From the NCBI GenBank assembly GCA_913060695.1, contig CAJXUA010000005.1, forward strand, positions 62,001 to 126,000: 64,000 nucleotides of DNA, given 5' to 3'. A model generated the notes under the pieces. The model made no database searches, had not been told where the DNA came from, and saw only the letters and a program-made list of their open reading frames with translations. Made by a program: the position numbers and the translations under genes. This stretch comes from an uncultured Gammaproteobacteria bacterium. GTDB taxonomy: Bacteria > Pseudomonadota > Gammaproteobacteria > Pseudomonadales > Pseudohongiellaceae. Below, piece after piece: positions 18,447 through 26,683 of the stretch (positions are counted from its first letter, which is position 1; every line of letters begins with the position of its first letter).

Positions 18447-19901
18447 ATGCAAATTGACTGGAATACTTATAACCCTGGCGCTTTTTACGATGAACTAATT
18501 AGTTCGCCGGGGCACGCTCGCAAGTCAGGTGAAATTCTGGCGCAGTACCTTAGCTCGCTGAAAAGTGAAGATTTACAGCAACGCAAAACTGCTGCTGAGC
18601 TTGCCATCAAGGCGATGGGTATTTCGTTTACTGTCTATAGCGAGGCTGGCAATATCGACCGGGAGTGGCCGTTCGATATTATCCCTCGAATCATTACAGA
18701 AACACAATGGCAGAAGACAAGTCAAGGATTGGAGCAGAGATTGCGCGCCTTGAACTGTTTTATAGACGACATCTATAACGAACAAAAGATTCTAAAAGAT
18801 AAAGTAGTTCCCGCCGAGCTTATAGCAAAATCTGTAAATTTCCGTAAAGAATGTGTAGGCATGAAACCTCTCCATGGGGTTTGGGCACACATTTGCGGTA
18901 CAGACCTGATCCGCGATACCAACGGGCAATTCTATGTGCTCGAGGACAACCTAAGGGTACCGTCTGGCGTGTCCTACATGCTGGAGAACCGCAAAGTAAC
19001 CAAGCGTGTTTTCCCCGAGTTATTCGAAAACTATAACATTCAGCCTATTACCGAATACACCTCGCAACTGTTCGACATGTTGGCGGCAATCTCGCCACGT
19101 CAGGCGGACTACCCTGAGGTTGTGGTTTTGACCCCGGGCATCTATAACTCTGCCTATTTCGAGCACTCTTTCTTGGCGCAAAGAATGGGCGCCGAGCTGG
19201 TAGAGGGCGGCGATCTAGTAGTAGAGTCCGATGACTGCGTGTATATGCGCACCATTAATGGGCTCTCTAGAGTGGATGTTATCTATCGTCGCATCGACGA
19301 TCTTTTCCTAGACCCAGAAGCATTTAACCCAGACTCCGCTCTCGGCGTGCCTGGTCTTATGCGTGCTTGGTTAAAGGGTAATGTGGCGTTGGCCAATGCG
19401 CCGGGTGCAGGGGTAGCTGACGACAAAGTCATCTATACCTATGTGCCAGCCATGATTAAATACTATCTTGGCGAAGAGCCTTTGCTAGAGAATGTACCAA
19501 GCTATCTTTGTGTCGACGAAAAACAATGTAAATATGTGCTCGAGAATCTAGATAAACTGGTGGTTAAGCCCGCCAACGAGTCGGGTGGCTACGGCATGCT
19601 TATGGGGCCGCAAGCTAGCAAGAAAGAGCGTGCCGAGTTTGCATTGAAGATTAAGGCGAACCCACGTAATTACATGGCCCAGCCCTTGATTTCACTTTCT
19701 ACTGCCCCTGTGATTGGCGAGCGTAACGCTGAGCCTAGGCACATTGATTTGCGCCCCTTTATCCTACAAGGGCGCGACACCTACGTAACTCCCGGCGGTT
19801 TAACCCGCGTGGCAATGGTCAAGGGTTCTTACATCGTGAATTCGTCGCAAGGCGGCGGCAGTAAGGACACTTGGATCGTTTCAGATGGGGATGACGCATA
19901 A
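18447..19901 (+). CDS. Circularly permuted ATP-grasp protein (DUF404/DUF407)
   Basis: The 484-residue product is a predicted ATP-dependent carboxylate-amine ligase. It opens with the family pattern of a tryptophan-tyrosine segment, PGAFYDELISS. It also has the circularly permuted ATP-grasp blocks GTDLIRDTNGQFYVLEDN, RVDVIYRRIDDLFLDP, KLVVKPANESGGYGM and HIDLRPFI, the last two being nucleotide- and metal-binding parts. It overlaps the following alpha-E gene by one base (TAATG), so they are translationally coupled. It is divergent from the transglutaminase gene with a 19-bp gap. Family-level inference: it forms an amide bond on an unknown peptide or small molecule. Confidence 0.92.
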   Translation: MQIDWNTYNPGAFYDELISSPGHARKSGEILAQYLSSLKSEDLQQRKTAAELAIKAMGISFTVYSEAGNIDREWPFDIIPRIITETQWQKTSQGLEQRLRALNCFIDDIYNEQKILKDKVVPAELIAKSVNFRKECVGMKPLHGVWAHICGTDLIRDTNGQFYVLEDNLRVPSGVSYMLENRKVTKRVFPELFENYNIQPITEYTSQLFDMLAAISPRQADYPEVVVLTPGIYNSAYFEHSFLAQRMGAELVEGGDLVVESDDCVYMRTINGLSRVDVIYRRIDDLFLDPEAFNPDSALGVPGLMRAWLKGNVALANAPGAGVADDKVIYTYVPAMIKYYLGEEPLLENVPSYLCVDEKQCKYVLENLDKLVVKPANESGGYGMLMGPQASKKERAEFALKIKANPRNYMAQPLISLSTAPVIGERNAEPRHIDLRPFILQGRDTYVTPGGLTRVAMVKGSYIVNSSQGGGSKDTWIVSDGDDA

Positions 19902-20881
19902 TGTTATCGCGAGTCGCAGAACGCATTTACTGGTTAGGTCGCTATCTGGAGCGCGCAGAGAATACAGCGCGTTTACTTACAGTCTATTCCAACCTCTTAT
20001 TGGACCTGCCGCGCGGGGCAAGAGTAGGCTGGCATACGCTGGTAGAGATCACCGGCACGCAAGATGAGTTTGATGAGAAACATAAGGAGACGGATGAGCG
20101 ATCTGTTAATCGCTTTCTGATGTCCGACAAGAGTAACTACTCTTCAATTATCAGCTCAATCTCCTTAGCGCGAGAGAACGCGCGTACTACCCGAGAGATT
20201 ATTCCTACGGAAGCGTGGGAGCAGATCAACAACCTCTATCTCTTTACGCGCGATAGTATGGGTAAGGCAACCGCCCGTGGTCCGCGCCACCAATTATTAC
20301 AAGAGATCATCGCCCACTGCCAGCAGATCGCAGGCTTGCTTGCCGGCGCGATGAGTCACAATAGTGGTTATAATTTCCTACGCATGGCAAGAAGCCTAGA
20401 GCGGGCCGACATGACTACGCGTATCGTCGATGTAGGTTCTTTAACGCTTGTGCCCAGTCTAATGAACCCGGGGCTGTCGCTAGAGCCAGCGGCAAGGCCT
20501 TACTCGAATATGATTTGGATGAGCGTTTTGCACTCAATTAGTGCGTATCAGATGTACCGTCAACATGTTCTTGATCGAGTTAACGGCGAAGACGTAGTGA
20601 CGTTCCTCTTGCAAGATAAACAGTTCCCCCGCGCAGTGCTTCATTGCCTGTCGAAGTTGCAGACCTGTTTAGAATTCCTTCCCAATAATGACGCGACAAA
20701 GCTACAAGTGTCGGCCACTCAGAAGTATGTACAAGAAGCCAATATTCCGCAGTTGCTGGAGAGCGGTCTTCTTGAATATATCGATGAGTTGCAGGTTGAG
20801 ATTGCTAGCATTCACGCGCGTATTACCGAAACTTGGTTCCTGCCAGTCGTCAGCGAACAGCAACAGCAACAATCTGCTTGA
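19901..20881 (+). CDS. Alpha-E domain protein (DUF403)
   Basis: A 326-residue, all-helical protein beginning MLSRVAERIYWLGRYLERAE, the signature of the alpha-E family. Family members sit directly after the permuted ATP-grasp gene and are thought to help the ligase, for instance as a scaffold or a modified substrate; no enzymatic residues are known. The start ATG shares its A with the upstream TAA stop. A glutamine-rich tail (about six Gln near the C-terminus) closes the protein. It is 18 bp from the next gene, so the three + strand genes 18447-21955 look like one operon. Confidence 0.92.
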   Translation: MLSRVAERIYWLGRYLERAENTARLLTVYSNLLLDLPRGARVGWHTLVEITGTQDEFDEKHKETDERSVNRFLMSDKSNYSSIISSISLARENARTTREIIPTEAWEQINNLYLFTRDSMGKATARGPRHQLLQEIIAHCQQIAGLLAGAMSHNSGYNFLRMARSLERADMTTRIVDVGSLTLVPSLMNPGLSLEPAARPYSNMIWMSVLHSISAYQMYRQHVLDRVNGEDVVTFLLQDKQFPRAVLHCLSKLQTCLEFLPNNDATKLQVSATQKYVQEANIPQLLESGLLEYIDELQVEIASIHARITETWFLPVVSEQQQQQSA

Positions 20882-20899
20882 TCCCAAAGAGTTAATTGC

Positions 20900-21955
20900 A
20901 TGAGAGACTTTCAGTGCGTATGCGGGCAAACGCTGTACTTTGAAAATACAGTTTGCACGTCCTGTAAACGTCCCCTTGGCTATGATCCCATTCGGTCAGA
21001 CTTGCTCGCCCTAGAGCCAGTCGAGAATCTCGATGCCGACAGTTTGCCAATGTGGACGGATGTTAAGTCCGGTGCGGAGTATCGTCGTTGCTTCAATGAC
21101 ACCGAATATCAGGTGTGTAATTGGCTGGTAACGAGTCCACAGGAAAACTTCTGCCACGCCTGCAATTTGAACGACACCATTCCCGATGTCGACTCTAGCT
21201 ATCGGGCGAACCGACGCCGCAGATGGTGGGGGCGAATGGAGCAGGCCAAGCGACGTTTGATCTATACATTGCTCGCACTAGGCTTGCCGGTCGATGGCAA
21301 GGCGGAGCATACGGCAGGCTTGGCATTCTCCTTTCTGGAGGATCAACGCTCGAACCCGATGGCGGATGAAGAGCATGTGCTCACTGGTCATCTACAGGGT
21401 TTGATAACCGTTAATTTGGCGGAAGCCGATGCCATCAATCGTGAACAAGCACGTCAGGATCTTGGCGAGTCCTATCGCACCTTACTTGGCCATTTTCGAC
21501 ACGAGAGTGGGCATTACTATTTCGATAAGTTGATCTTCAAGCCAGCCCATTTTCAAGAGTTTAGAGCGCTGTTCGGAGACGAGCGCGCCGATTACGACGA
21601 AGCCTTAGAGCAGCATTACGCGAAAATGGCGGAGATGAAAGGGGAGAGCGATCGCGTCAGCGCCTATGCCGATATGCATCCCCATGAGGACTGGGCGGAA
21701 TGCTGGGCGCATTATCTGCACATGACAGATTGTCTGGAGACGGCGTGGCAGGTTGGCTTGTTGCAAGAGCGTTTGATCAATCCTGGGACAACGCCGGATA
21801 TCGAGCGTTGTCTTGAGGCTTGGTCTACCGAGGTGTCTATTGCGATGAACGCGCTGAATCGTAGCATGGGTGTGCGGGACTCTTATCCCTTCGTGCTCTC
21901 ACCCAATACGCTTAATAAACTCCGCTTTGTTCATCAGAGGATTTATCCCAGCTAG
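20900..21955 (+). CDS. Zinc-binding metallopeptidase with N-terminal zinc ribbon (Peptidase_Mx type)
   Basis: A 351-residue cytoplasmic protein. The N-terminal zinc ribbon has a CVC knuckle followed by CTSC at residues 19-22, then a second cysteine pair in FCHAC near residue 88. The peptidase site is HESGH at residues 201-205 within GHFRHESGHYYF, an HExxH zincin motif, with a candidate third ligand in MHPHEDWAECWAHY about 60 residues later. This family accompanies the alpha-E/ATP-grasp genes in many proteobacteria and may mature or degrade the ligated product. The 3' end overlaps the convergent Anbu gene by 44 bp. Confidence 0.88.
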   Translation: MRDFQCVCGQTLYFENTVCTSCKRPLGYDPIRSDLLALEPVENLDADSLPMWTDVKSGAEYRRCFNDTEYQVCNWLVTSPQENFCHACNLNDTIPDVDSSYRANRRRRWWGRMEQAKRRLIYTLLALGLPVDGKAEHTAGLAFSFLEDQRSNPMADEEHVLTGHLQGLITVNLAEADAINREQARQDLGESYRTLLGHFRHESGHYYFDKLIFKPAHFQEFRALFGDERADYDEALEQHYAKMAEMKGESDRVSAYADMHPHEDWAECWAHYLHMTDCLETAWQVGLLQERLINPGTTPDIERCLEAWSTEVSIAMNALNRSMGVRDSYPFVLSPNTLNKLRFVHQRIYPS

Positions 21956-22670
21956 CAGCCCAAGCGAAGGGCGGCATTTGGCGGAAGGCGTCTTTGAGGC
22001 GCTGATCCCAGCTGCGTTTTAACTCACGTAGGAACTCACTGTCTTCATTAAAGCGCAGAGGATCTGTCAGCGTAAGTGTGTCTGTGCGATAGACAAGCGT
22101 TTCGATGGGTGGACCAACGCTTAAATTACTGCGCATCGTCGAGTCCATGGACACCATTGCGCAAAGAGCGCAGGTATCGAGGTTTAGATCTGGGGTAAGA
22201 ATGCGATCTAGAATCGGCTTGCCGTACTTGCTCTCGCCAATCTGCAGATAAGGTGTGTCTTTGGAGCTAGTGATGTGGTTGCCTTGCGGGTACACCAGCA
22301 TGATGCGATGTTTGCTATTGGCAATCTGCCCGCCAATGATGAAGCTTGCTTCGAAGGAGTTGCCAGTCTTGGCGTGTTTCTCCTGCTGAGCAAGGCTGAT
22401 GTCACCAAGGTAATCTGCTGCATCTGCCAAGGACTCCACCGTTAGTAAGCTAACGTTAGCCCGCTCTTTAATATCGCGCTTAACTTGCGCGATACAGGCT
22501 TGGGTAGTTGCAAGATTTCCGGCGGTAAGGATGACGAATTGGCGTTGACCATCCACGCCGAAACGATACATTTTGCTATAAGTGCTTACTTGGTCTATGC
22601 CCGCGTTGGTGCGTGAATCGGAGCAAAAGACCATGCCCGCATCTACGGCTACTGCCACACAATAGGTCAT
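21912..22670 (-). CDS. Anbu, proteasome-like (HslV-related) peptidase
   Basis: Anbu is a bacterial relative of the proteasome beta subunit and HslV that assembles into open ring or helical structures. The 252-residue product begins MTYCVAVAVDAGMVF, placing the N-terminal nucleophile Thr2 right after the initiator Met. The next conserved block, SDSRTNAG, supplies the Asp of the Ntn-hydrolase site and matches the Anbu consensus. A conserved ILTAGNLATTQ segment follows. Anbu genes travel with transglutaminase, ATP-grasp and alpha-E genes, exactly the neighbours here, which supports a joint role in making and cleaving modified peptides. Its stop lies inside the 3' end of the convergent metallopeptidase gene. 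No separate ATPase partner is visible. Confidence 0.92.
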   Translation of the reverse strand: MTYCVAVAVDAGMVFCSDSRTNAGIDQVSTYSKMYRFGVDGQRQFVILTAGNLATTQACIAQVKRDIKERANVSLLTVESLADAADYLGDISLAQQEKHAKTGNSFEASFIIGGQIANSKHRIMLVYPQGNHITSSKDTPYLQIGESKYGKPILDRILTPDLNLDTCALCAMVSMDSTMRSNLSVGPPIETLVYRTDTLTLTDPLRFNEDSEFLRELKRSWDQRLKDAFRQMPPFAWAASWDKSSDEQSGVY

Positions 22671-22878
22671 GATTTGGGGAACCGGGTTACAGAAGAAATA
22701 CCACTAAATGGGCTTGTTGATGGGCGAAACAGTACACTAGTTCTGGCATCAGGTGAACAGAAATTTTAACTCGATTGCAGTGCTGCAGCTAAGCTCTCGG
22801 CGCGCTTGCTAGTTACTACAATAGGTTTGTCGCGTAATCGTTTGGCAGGCTTAAAATTTCGGGGCTAAGGATTCTCAA

Positions 22879-22899
22879 CCCTCCTTGTTGCAAGGAGGG
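22879..22899 (-). terminator. Hairpin downstream of the small acidic protein gene
   Basis: A 9-bp perfect stem (CCCTCCTTG / CAAGGAGGG) with a 3-nt loop, 27 bp after the stop of the minus-strand gene 22926-23198. No U-tract follows, so factor-independent termination is only possible, not certain. It could also protect the mRNA 3' end. Confidence 0.45.
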
Positions 22900-22925
22900 C
22901 TGGACAAATGAGAGGCAACGGCGGA

Positions 22926-23198
22926 TTAGTGCTCGTCTATGTCGTCATCGAAGTTGTAATCGTCTACTTCGGCGCTACTGCGAAGATTGAACTCTTCGTT
23001 ATCATCGTCGAATTGCGAGTCGCCATACATACGCTTCCAATCGAGGCGTTCCTCGGTTCGGCGGCGCAGCTCGGTGAGACGACGCTTGTTGAGGTGCTTG
23101 TCATTTGTCTCTTCGAGTTCTGTCTCTGGCATGAAGGCAACAGAATCAAAAAAGTCTTTTGACGTATCGGCTATATCATCCCATTGATGACTTTTCAT
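22926..23198 (-). CDS. Small charged protein, function unknown
   Basis: A 90-residue soluble protein with an acidic N-terminal part, a strongly basic central helix (KRRLTELRRRTEERLDWKRM) and a C-terminal tail dominated by Asp and Glu (DDDN, DDDIDEH). The alternating charge blocks suggest a small nucleic-acid- or protein-binding adaptor, but no family is recognised with confidence. AGAG lies about 10 bases before the ATG. It stands alone between Anbu and the zinc-ribbon gene and ends at a hairpin. Confidence 0.65.
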   Translation of the reverse strand: MKSHQWDDIADTSKDFFDSVAFMPETELEETNDKHLNKRRLTELRRRTEERLDWKRMYGDSQFDDDNEEFNLRSSAEVDDYNFDDDIDEH

Positions 23199-23538
23199 GT
23201 GATTAATCTCTTGTTTAATCGCGTTGAGTCGGACTTACTCGTTCACTATTCGTGCGGCACTGTTAAGCGATATGATCGTCATTAACAGCGGCACATTGCT
23301 TTCCGCCTTTTACCCTTTGTCAAGGTGTTCCGGCGGGGTGTTTACGATGCGAATTATGGTTATAAAATCGCAGAATGCAATAGCAAGAGCAATTATTTTT
23401 TTGTTTGCTCTAGGCCAATCATAGCAAGGCTTTCGAGGCATTTGGGTGTGCAACATAGCAGTGCATCGGGACGGGCTTGTGACAAAAACTAGGGCGTTTA
23501 TACTGTCCACCCCCTTAAACACTAGGAGAGAACATAGT
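23199..23538. other. Intergenic region between divergent genes
   Basis: 340 bp with no credible gene. It holds the upstream region of the minus-strand small charged protein, AT-rich patches with a short AGAGCAA/TTGCTCT inverted repeat at about 23386-23411, and the predicted promoter of the zinc-ribbon gene at 23477-23504. Confidence 0.6.
23477..23504 (+). promoter_or_regulatory. Predicted sigma-70 promoter for the zinc-ribbon/Smr-like gene
   Basis: TTGTGA (23477-23482) and TATACT (23499-23504) are separated by 16 bp. Transcription would start near 23511, about 13 bases before the AGGAGAG ribosome-binding site. This placement rules out the longer ATG-initiated frame at 23446. Confidence 0.55.
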
Positions 23539-23895
23539 TTGTTGAGAGCATGTCTTGATTGCGGCATGGCAGTGGACGGAAACGTCACTCACTGTCCAAA
23601 GTGCGATGCGGATCTAGCGGCGCAGACCGATGGGTCGGTGCTGCATGCCGATATCGCACATCAACGCGAGACGATCCCTGTGGCACTGCACAAGCTACAG
23701 CAGGCATTAGAAGAGGCGCGCAGTGGTCATGCGCGTGCGGTTCGACTGGTCGTCGGGAGGGGGCTGATTCGGGACGAGGTCCATCGACAGCTAAGCTGGT
23801 TGAAACACTCGGGCGAGGTCTTGGACTTCGATCATGACGAAGGCAACACTGGCGCGATTGTCATTCAACTGCGCCGGGGAGCTAGGAAGGGCTAG
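23539..23895 (+). CDS. Zinc-ribbon protein with Smr-like C-terminal domain
   Basis: A predicted 118-residue protein starting at TTG 23539, eight bases after AGGAGAG. An ATG 93 bp upstream lies before the predicted transcription start and is not favoured. The N-terminus has two CxxC knuckles ten residues apart (CLDCG and CPKCD), a zinc ribbon. The C-terminal part has VRLVVGRGLIRDEVHRQLSWL and a final GAIVIQLR strand. These match the layout of the GKG-containing half of Smr endonuclease domains, but the LDLHG motif is absent and Gly-Arg-Gly replaces Gly-Lys-Gly. A nucleic-acid-binding role is inferred. Its last 14 bases overlap the convergent acyl-CoA ligase gene. Confidence 0.7.
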   Translation: MLRACLDCGMAVDGNVTHCPKCDADLAAQTDGSVLHADIAHQRETIPVALHKLQQALEEARSGHARAVRLVVGRGLIRDEVHRQLSWLKHSGEVLDFDHDEGNTGAIVIQLRRGARKG

Positions 23896-25624
23896 TGGTT
23901 TTCAAAGAGGCGATAACTTCCTCGCGGATAAGCTTCTTGGCAATCTTACCGCTAGCGATGCGTTGTAACTGCTCGCTTTGGATACGATAGAAACAGGGCA
24001 GCTTGAATTGTGCCAAACGCTCTGCGAGGAAAGCGCCCAGCTCCTCTTCAGTTAATACTGCGCCAGGCATAGTCATGACTGCGGCACCCACAACTTCTCC
24101 GAGTCTCTCGTCCGGTAGTCCGAACACGGCCGCCTCGCAAACCGCGGGATGTTCGGCAAGGGCATACTCTATTTCTGCACAGGCGATGTTTTCGCCTCCT
24201 CTAATCACGATGTCTTTGGCGCGGTCCTTGATGACTAGGAAGCCGTGCTCATCCAGCAGGCCGATATCGCCGGTATGAAACCAGCCGTCTTTTATTGCCG
24301 CGGCTGTATCTTCTGGGCGCTTCCAATAGCCCTTCATGATGGTGGCGCCTTTGATGCAGATCTCGCCGATCTCGCCATTGGGCAATTCACGCCCTTGTGC
24401 ATCCTCTATGCGCATTGCGGTAACCGGTGGTGTTGGGCGACCAGTGCTATGGGGTTTGCTCAGATAGAATTTGCCAGTGATCAGTGCGCCGATGGCATTG
24501 GTCTCTGTTAGTCCATAACCTAGCCCGGGTAGCACCTGCTCAGAGAACTTTTTCTCAATCATGACAAGATGCTCTGGTGGGCGGGCGGCTCCTCCACTTT
24601 GCACGCTGCGCAGGCTGCTCAGATCGAACTTGTCGAAATTGGGGGAGTTCATTACTTCCCAGGTCATCGTGGGAACGCCGTGTAGAACTGATAAACGCTC
24701 TTGCTCGATAAGTTGCAAAGCCTGCTCTGCATCCCATTTGTACATCATTACGAACTTGCGCTGGTACAAAAAGCTCGAGAGAAATTGAGCGTGATTGCCG
24801 GTGACGTGGAATAGCGGCACATTGGCGAGGATGCCAGCTTGGTAAGGAGGGTTGGCCTCGCGCAGCTCTGGCCGCAAGATCTCATTGATCTCCTTAGCGA
24901 ATTTCCAGGTATAGATAGCGTTGATGATAGCTCTGTGTGTAGATAGCACGCCCTTTGGATTGCCTGTGGAGCCGGAGGTGTACAAGATCGAGGCGTCGTC
25001 ATCGGGTGCTACAGGGTGCGCAGCGGGGTCGAACGCGGGGCCTTGCGCGCCAGTCTCGATCAGCGCATGAATCTCGGGATAGGGGCTCTGTGGCCCTGGC
25101 TTGATTGCAATTATCTGCACATTCACTTTCTTCTCTAAGGAAGCCAGGCGGTCGATACGCTCTTGGTCGGCGAAGATGATCTTGCTACCGCTATCCTCAA
25201 TACCAAAACTCATTTCGCTGCCACGCCACCATGAGTTCATTGGAACTACGATTGCCCCAAGCATGGTGATTGCCATGTAGGCAAGGCACCACTCGGGATT
25301 GTTGCGAGAGCAAACTGTTACGCGGTCGCCCTTTGCGATACCGAAACGTTGTTCGAGGCTCTTTGCTAGCTGCCCTGCCATAGCGTAGGTCTCGCCGAAG
25401 CTATAGCGTTGGTCTTGATAGACAAGGAAGGGCAGCTGGGGATGCAGCATCGCCGCGGATAGATAGACCCCGCCAAGATTGTCCGGCACCTTGCTAAACA
25501 CCGGGGTCTCAACCCCATTGATTATGGCGGTGCCCACCGCAAGTTCTGCTTCGGGTGCCTTGTGGCGCAGGGTGATTTCTTTGAGGGATTGAAGGTCCTG
25601 CAATATTTCTTCGTGGCTGAGCAT
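23882..25624 (-). CDS. AMP-dependent acyl-CoA synthetase/ligase
   Basis: A 580-residue adenylate-forming enzyme that activates a carboxylic acid with ATP and joins it to CoA. Visible ANL-family motifs are the P-loop LYTSGSTGNPKGV, the GLTETNA segment, the GWFHTGDIG hinge region with its ribose-binding Asp, and the C-terminal catalytic lysine in ASGKIAKK. The ATG at 25624 (MLSHEEIL) is preferred over an in-frame TTG at 25642. The substrate cannot be read from sequence; long- or medium-chain fatty acids are typical for this subgroup. It is a single gene, convergent with the zinc-ribbon gene. Confidence 0.9.
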   Translation of the reverse strand: MLSHEEILQDLQSLKEITLRHKAPEAELAVGTAIINGVETPVFSKVPDNLGGVYLSAAMLHPQLPFLVYQDQRYSFGETYAMAGQLAKSLEQRFGIAKGDRVTVCSRNNPEWCLAYMAITMLGAIVVPMNSWWRGSEMSFGIEDSGSKIIFADQERIDRLASLEKKVNVQIIAIKPGPQSPYPEIHALIETGAQGPAFDPAAHPVAPDDDASILYTSGSTGNPKGVLSTHRAIINAIYTWKFAKEINEILRPELREANPPYQAGILANVPLFHVTGNHAQFLSSFLYQRKFVMMYKWDAEQALQLIEQERLSVLHGVPTMTWEVMNSPNFDKFDLSSLRSVQSGGAARPPEHLVMIEKKFSEQVLPGLGYGLTETNAIGALITGKFYLSKPHSTGRPTPPVTAMRIEDAQGRELPNGEIGEICIKGATIMKGYWKRPEDTAAAIKDGWFHTGDIGLLDEHGFLVIKDRAKDIVIRGGENIACAEIEYALAEHPAVCEAAVFGLPDERLGEVVGAAVMTMPGAVLTEEELGAFLAERLAQFKLPCFYRIQSEQLQRIASGKIAKKLIREEVIASLKTTSPS

Positions 25625-25829
25625 GTAACCCCGTGGCGGCAATTGATCGCGTTAACTAGTGACGTAGTGAAGCTGCAAAGGTGAGCGGTTTAGGCGTGGT
25701 TGTTGGCCTACAAAAGCTACTACATTTGGCTCAAGTGATTGAAACATTATACGTTCACGGAGTGGGAATCAAGAAGTCGAGCAAACGTTCGAATAATCGA
25801 TTGATCGGTGGGGTATGCGTTAAGCAAAG

Positions 25830-25846
25830 CCTCCCCATCGGGGAGG
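25830..25846 (-). terminator. Hairpin terminator after the CopC-like gene
   Basis: A 7-bp GC-rich stem (CCTCCCC / GGGGAGG) with a 3-nt loop, 6 bases after the stop of the minus-strand gene 25852-26361. The minus-strand continuation is CTTTGCTT, moderately T-rich, consistent with factor-independent termination. The rest of the gap to the acyl-CoA ligase (25625-25829) holds nothing recognised. Confidence 0.6.
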
Positions 25847-25851
25847 TTGGC

Positions 25852-26361
25852 TCAGAAACTCTGATCGATTAGGCGATAGTCCGGCACGATGACGGGGGCG
25901 AGTTCCTCTTCTTCCGGGATCAGGGTGGAAGGGGGAGCTGCGTCGGGGCCAAAAGAGAAGCTAAAACTGCCGCGCGCCACTAGATTGGAAGGGTCAATCG
26001 CCGTCCATTCGATGGTGTAGTACAAAGCCGGGGGGATCTCTGGGAGGTCTAGAAAGAATACACGGCTCACAGCAGGGTCGTAGCGAAACCCGATGTTTAC
26101 AAATTTTTCCTCTGGGTTCTTCATGGTGAGCTTGACTAGTTTTACATAGGTGCTAAAGCGCAGCATCAGCTCCTTTGGGGCGCTTTCGAACACCTCATCG
26201 TCAACAGGCGATGACTCCAGCTCAACGTCGCTATTGGAGTTGATCGTCATAACATGTTGTGCCTGCGCATACTGGGCGCTGCTAAACGCAAGGCATAGTG
26301 CAAAAACGAGGCGAGCTATGCCCTTGGCGGGTAAAGATTCTGTGCGAAATAAGCTTTTCAT
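25852..26361 (-). CDS. Secreted CopC-like domain protein
   Basis: A 169-residue periplasmic protein. A signal peptide (hydrophobic core LVFALCLAFSS, probable cut after YAQA) precedes a single beta-sandwich. Its opening SSPVDDEVFESAPKELML, followed by an RFSTYVKL strand, matches the start of CopC/YobA domains. The YYTIEWTAIDPSNLVARGSFSF segment matches the closing strands. The copper-binding His/Met set of true CopC is not evident, so copper binding is doubtful. The C-terminus is acidic and proline-rich. A good AGAAGG ribosome-binding site precedes the ATG. A monocistronic unit ending in a hairpin. Confidence 0.75.
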   Translation of the reverse strand: MKSLFRTESLPAKGIARLVFALCLAFSSAQYAQAQHVMTINSNSDVELESSPVDDEVFESAPKELMLRFSTYVKLVKLTMKNPEEKFVNIGFRYDPAVSRVFFLDLPEIPPALYYTIEWTAIDPSNLVARGSFSFSFGPDAAPPSTLIPEEEELAPVIVPDYRLIDQSF

Positions 26362-26683
26362 GTGCCCTTCTTCTATTACTAAAACGCGGGTTTTATAGCA
26401 CGAGCCAGCCCCTATTTGTAAGAGCTAGTCGTCTTAGTGGCATCAGCTTAGCCAAGCTAGGGGAAATACTAAACCTTCATCGATGAAACTTGTTCTCAAT
26501 GCGACAATTAGGTTCATTAATTTCACATTGATTCGGCCTGACGCAAAGTGAAATCATTAAAGCTGTTATTTATAGCTAGAAAATTTCGCTTTGCGGGAGA
26601 CGTTTTCAGTGGCGAGGTGCTTTGATGGGATCGGCCTATAACAATTAAAAAGAAGCCCACAAGGCTTTCAGGGAGTGATACAC
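26362..26683. other. Intergenic region between divergent secreted-protein genes
   Basis: About 320 bp, AT-rich, with no gene. It must contain the promoters of the CopC-like gene and of the downstream secreted protein. The only clear structure is an inverted repeat at 26542-26554 and 26583-26595. Confidence 0.6.
26542..26595. repeat. Inverted repeat, possible operator or hairpin
   Basis: CGCAAAGTGAAAT (26542-26554) and ATTTCGCTTTGCG (26583-26595) are inverted with one mismatch in 13, separated by 28 AT-rich bases. It lies about 90 bp before the start of the secreted protein at 26684. It could be a paired regulator site or an mRNA leader hairpin. Confidence 0.45.
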
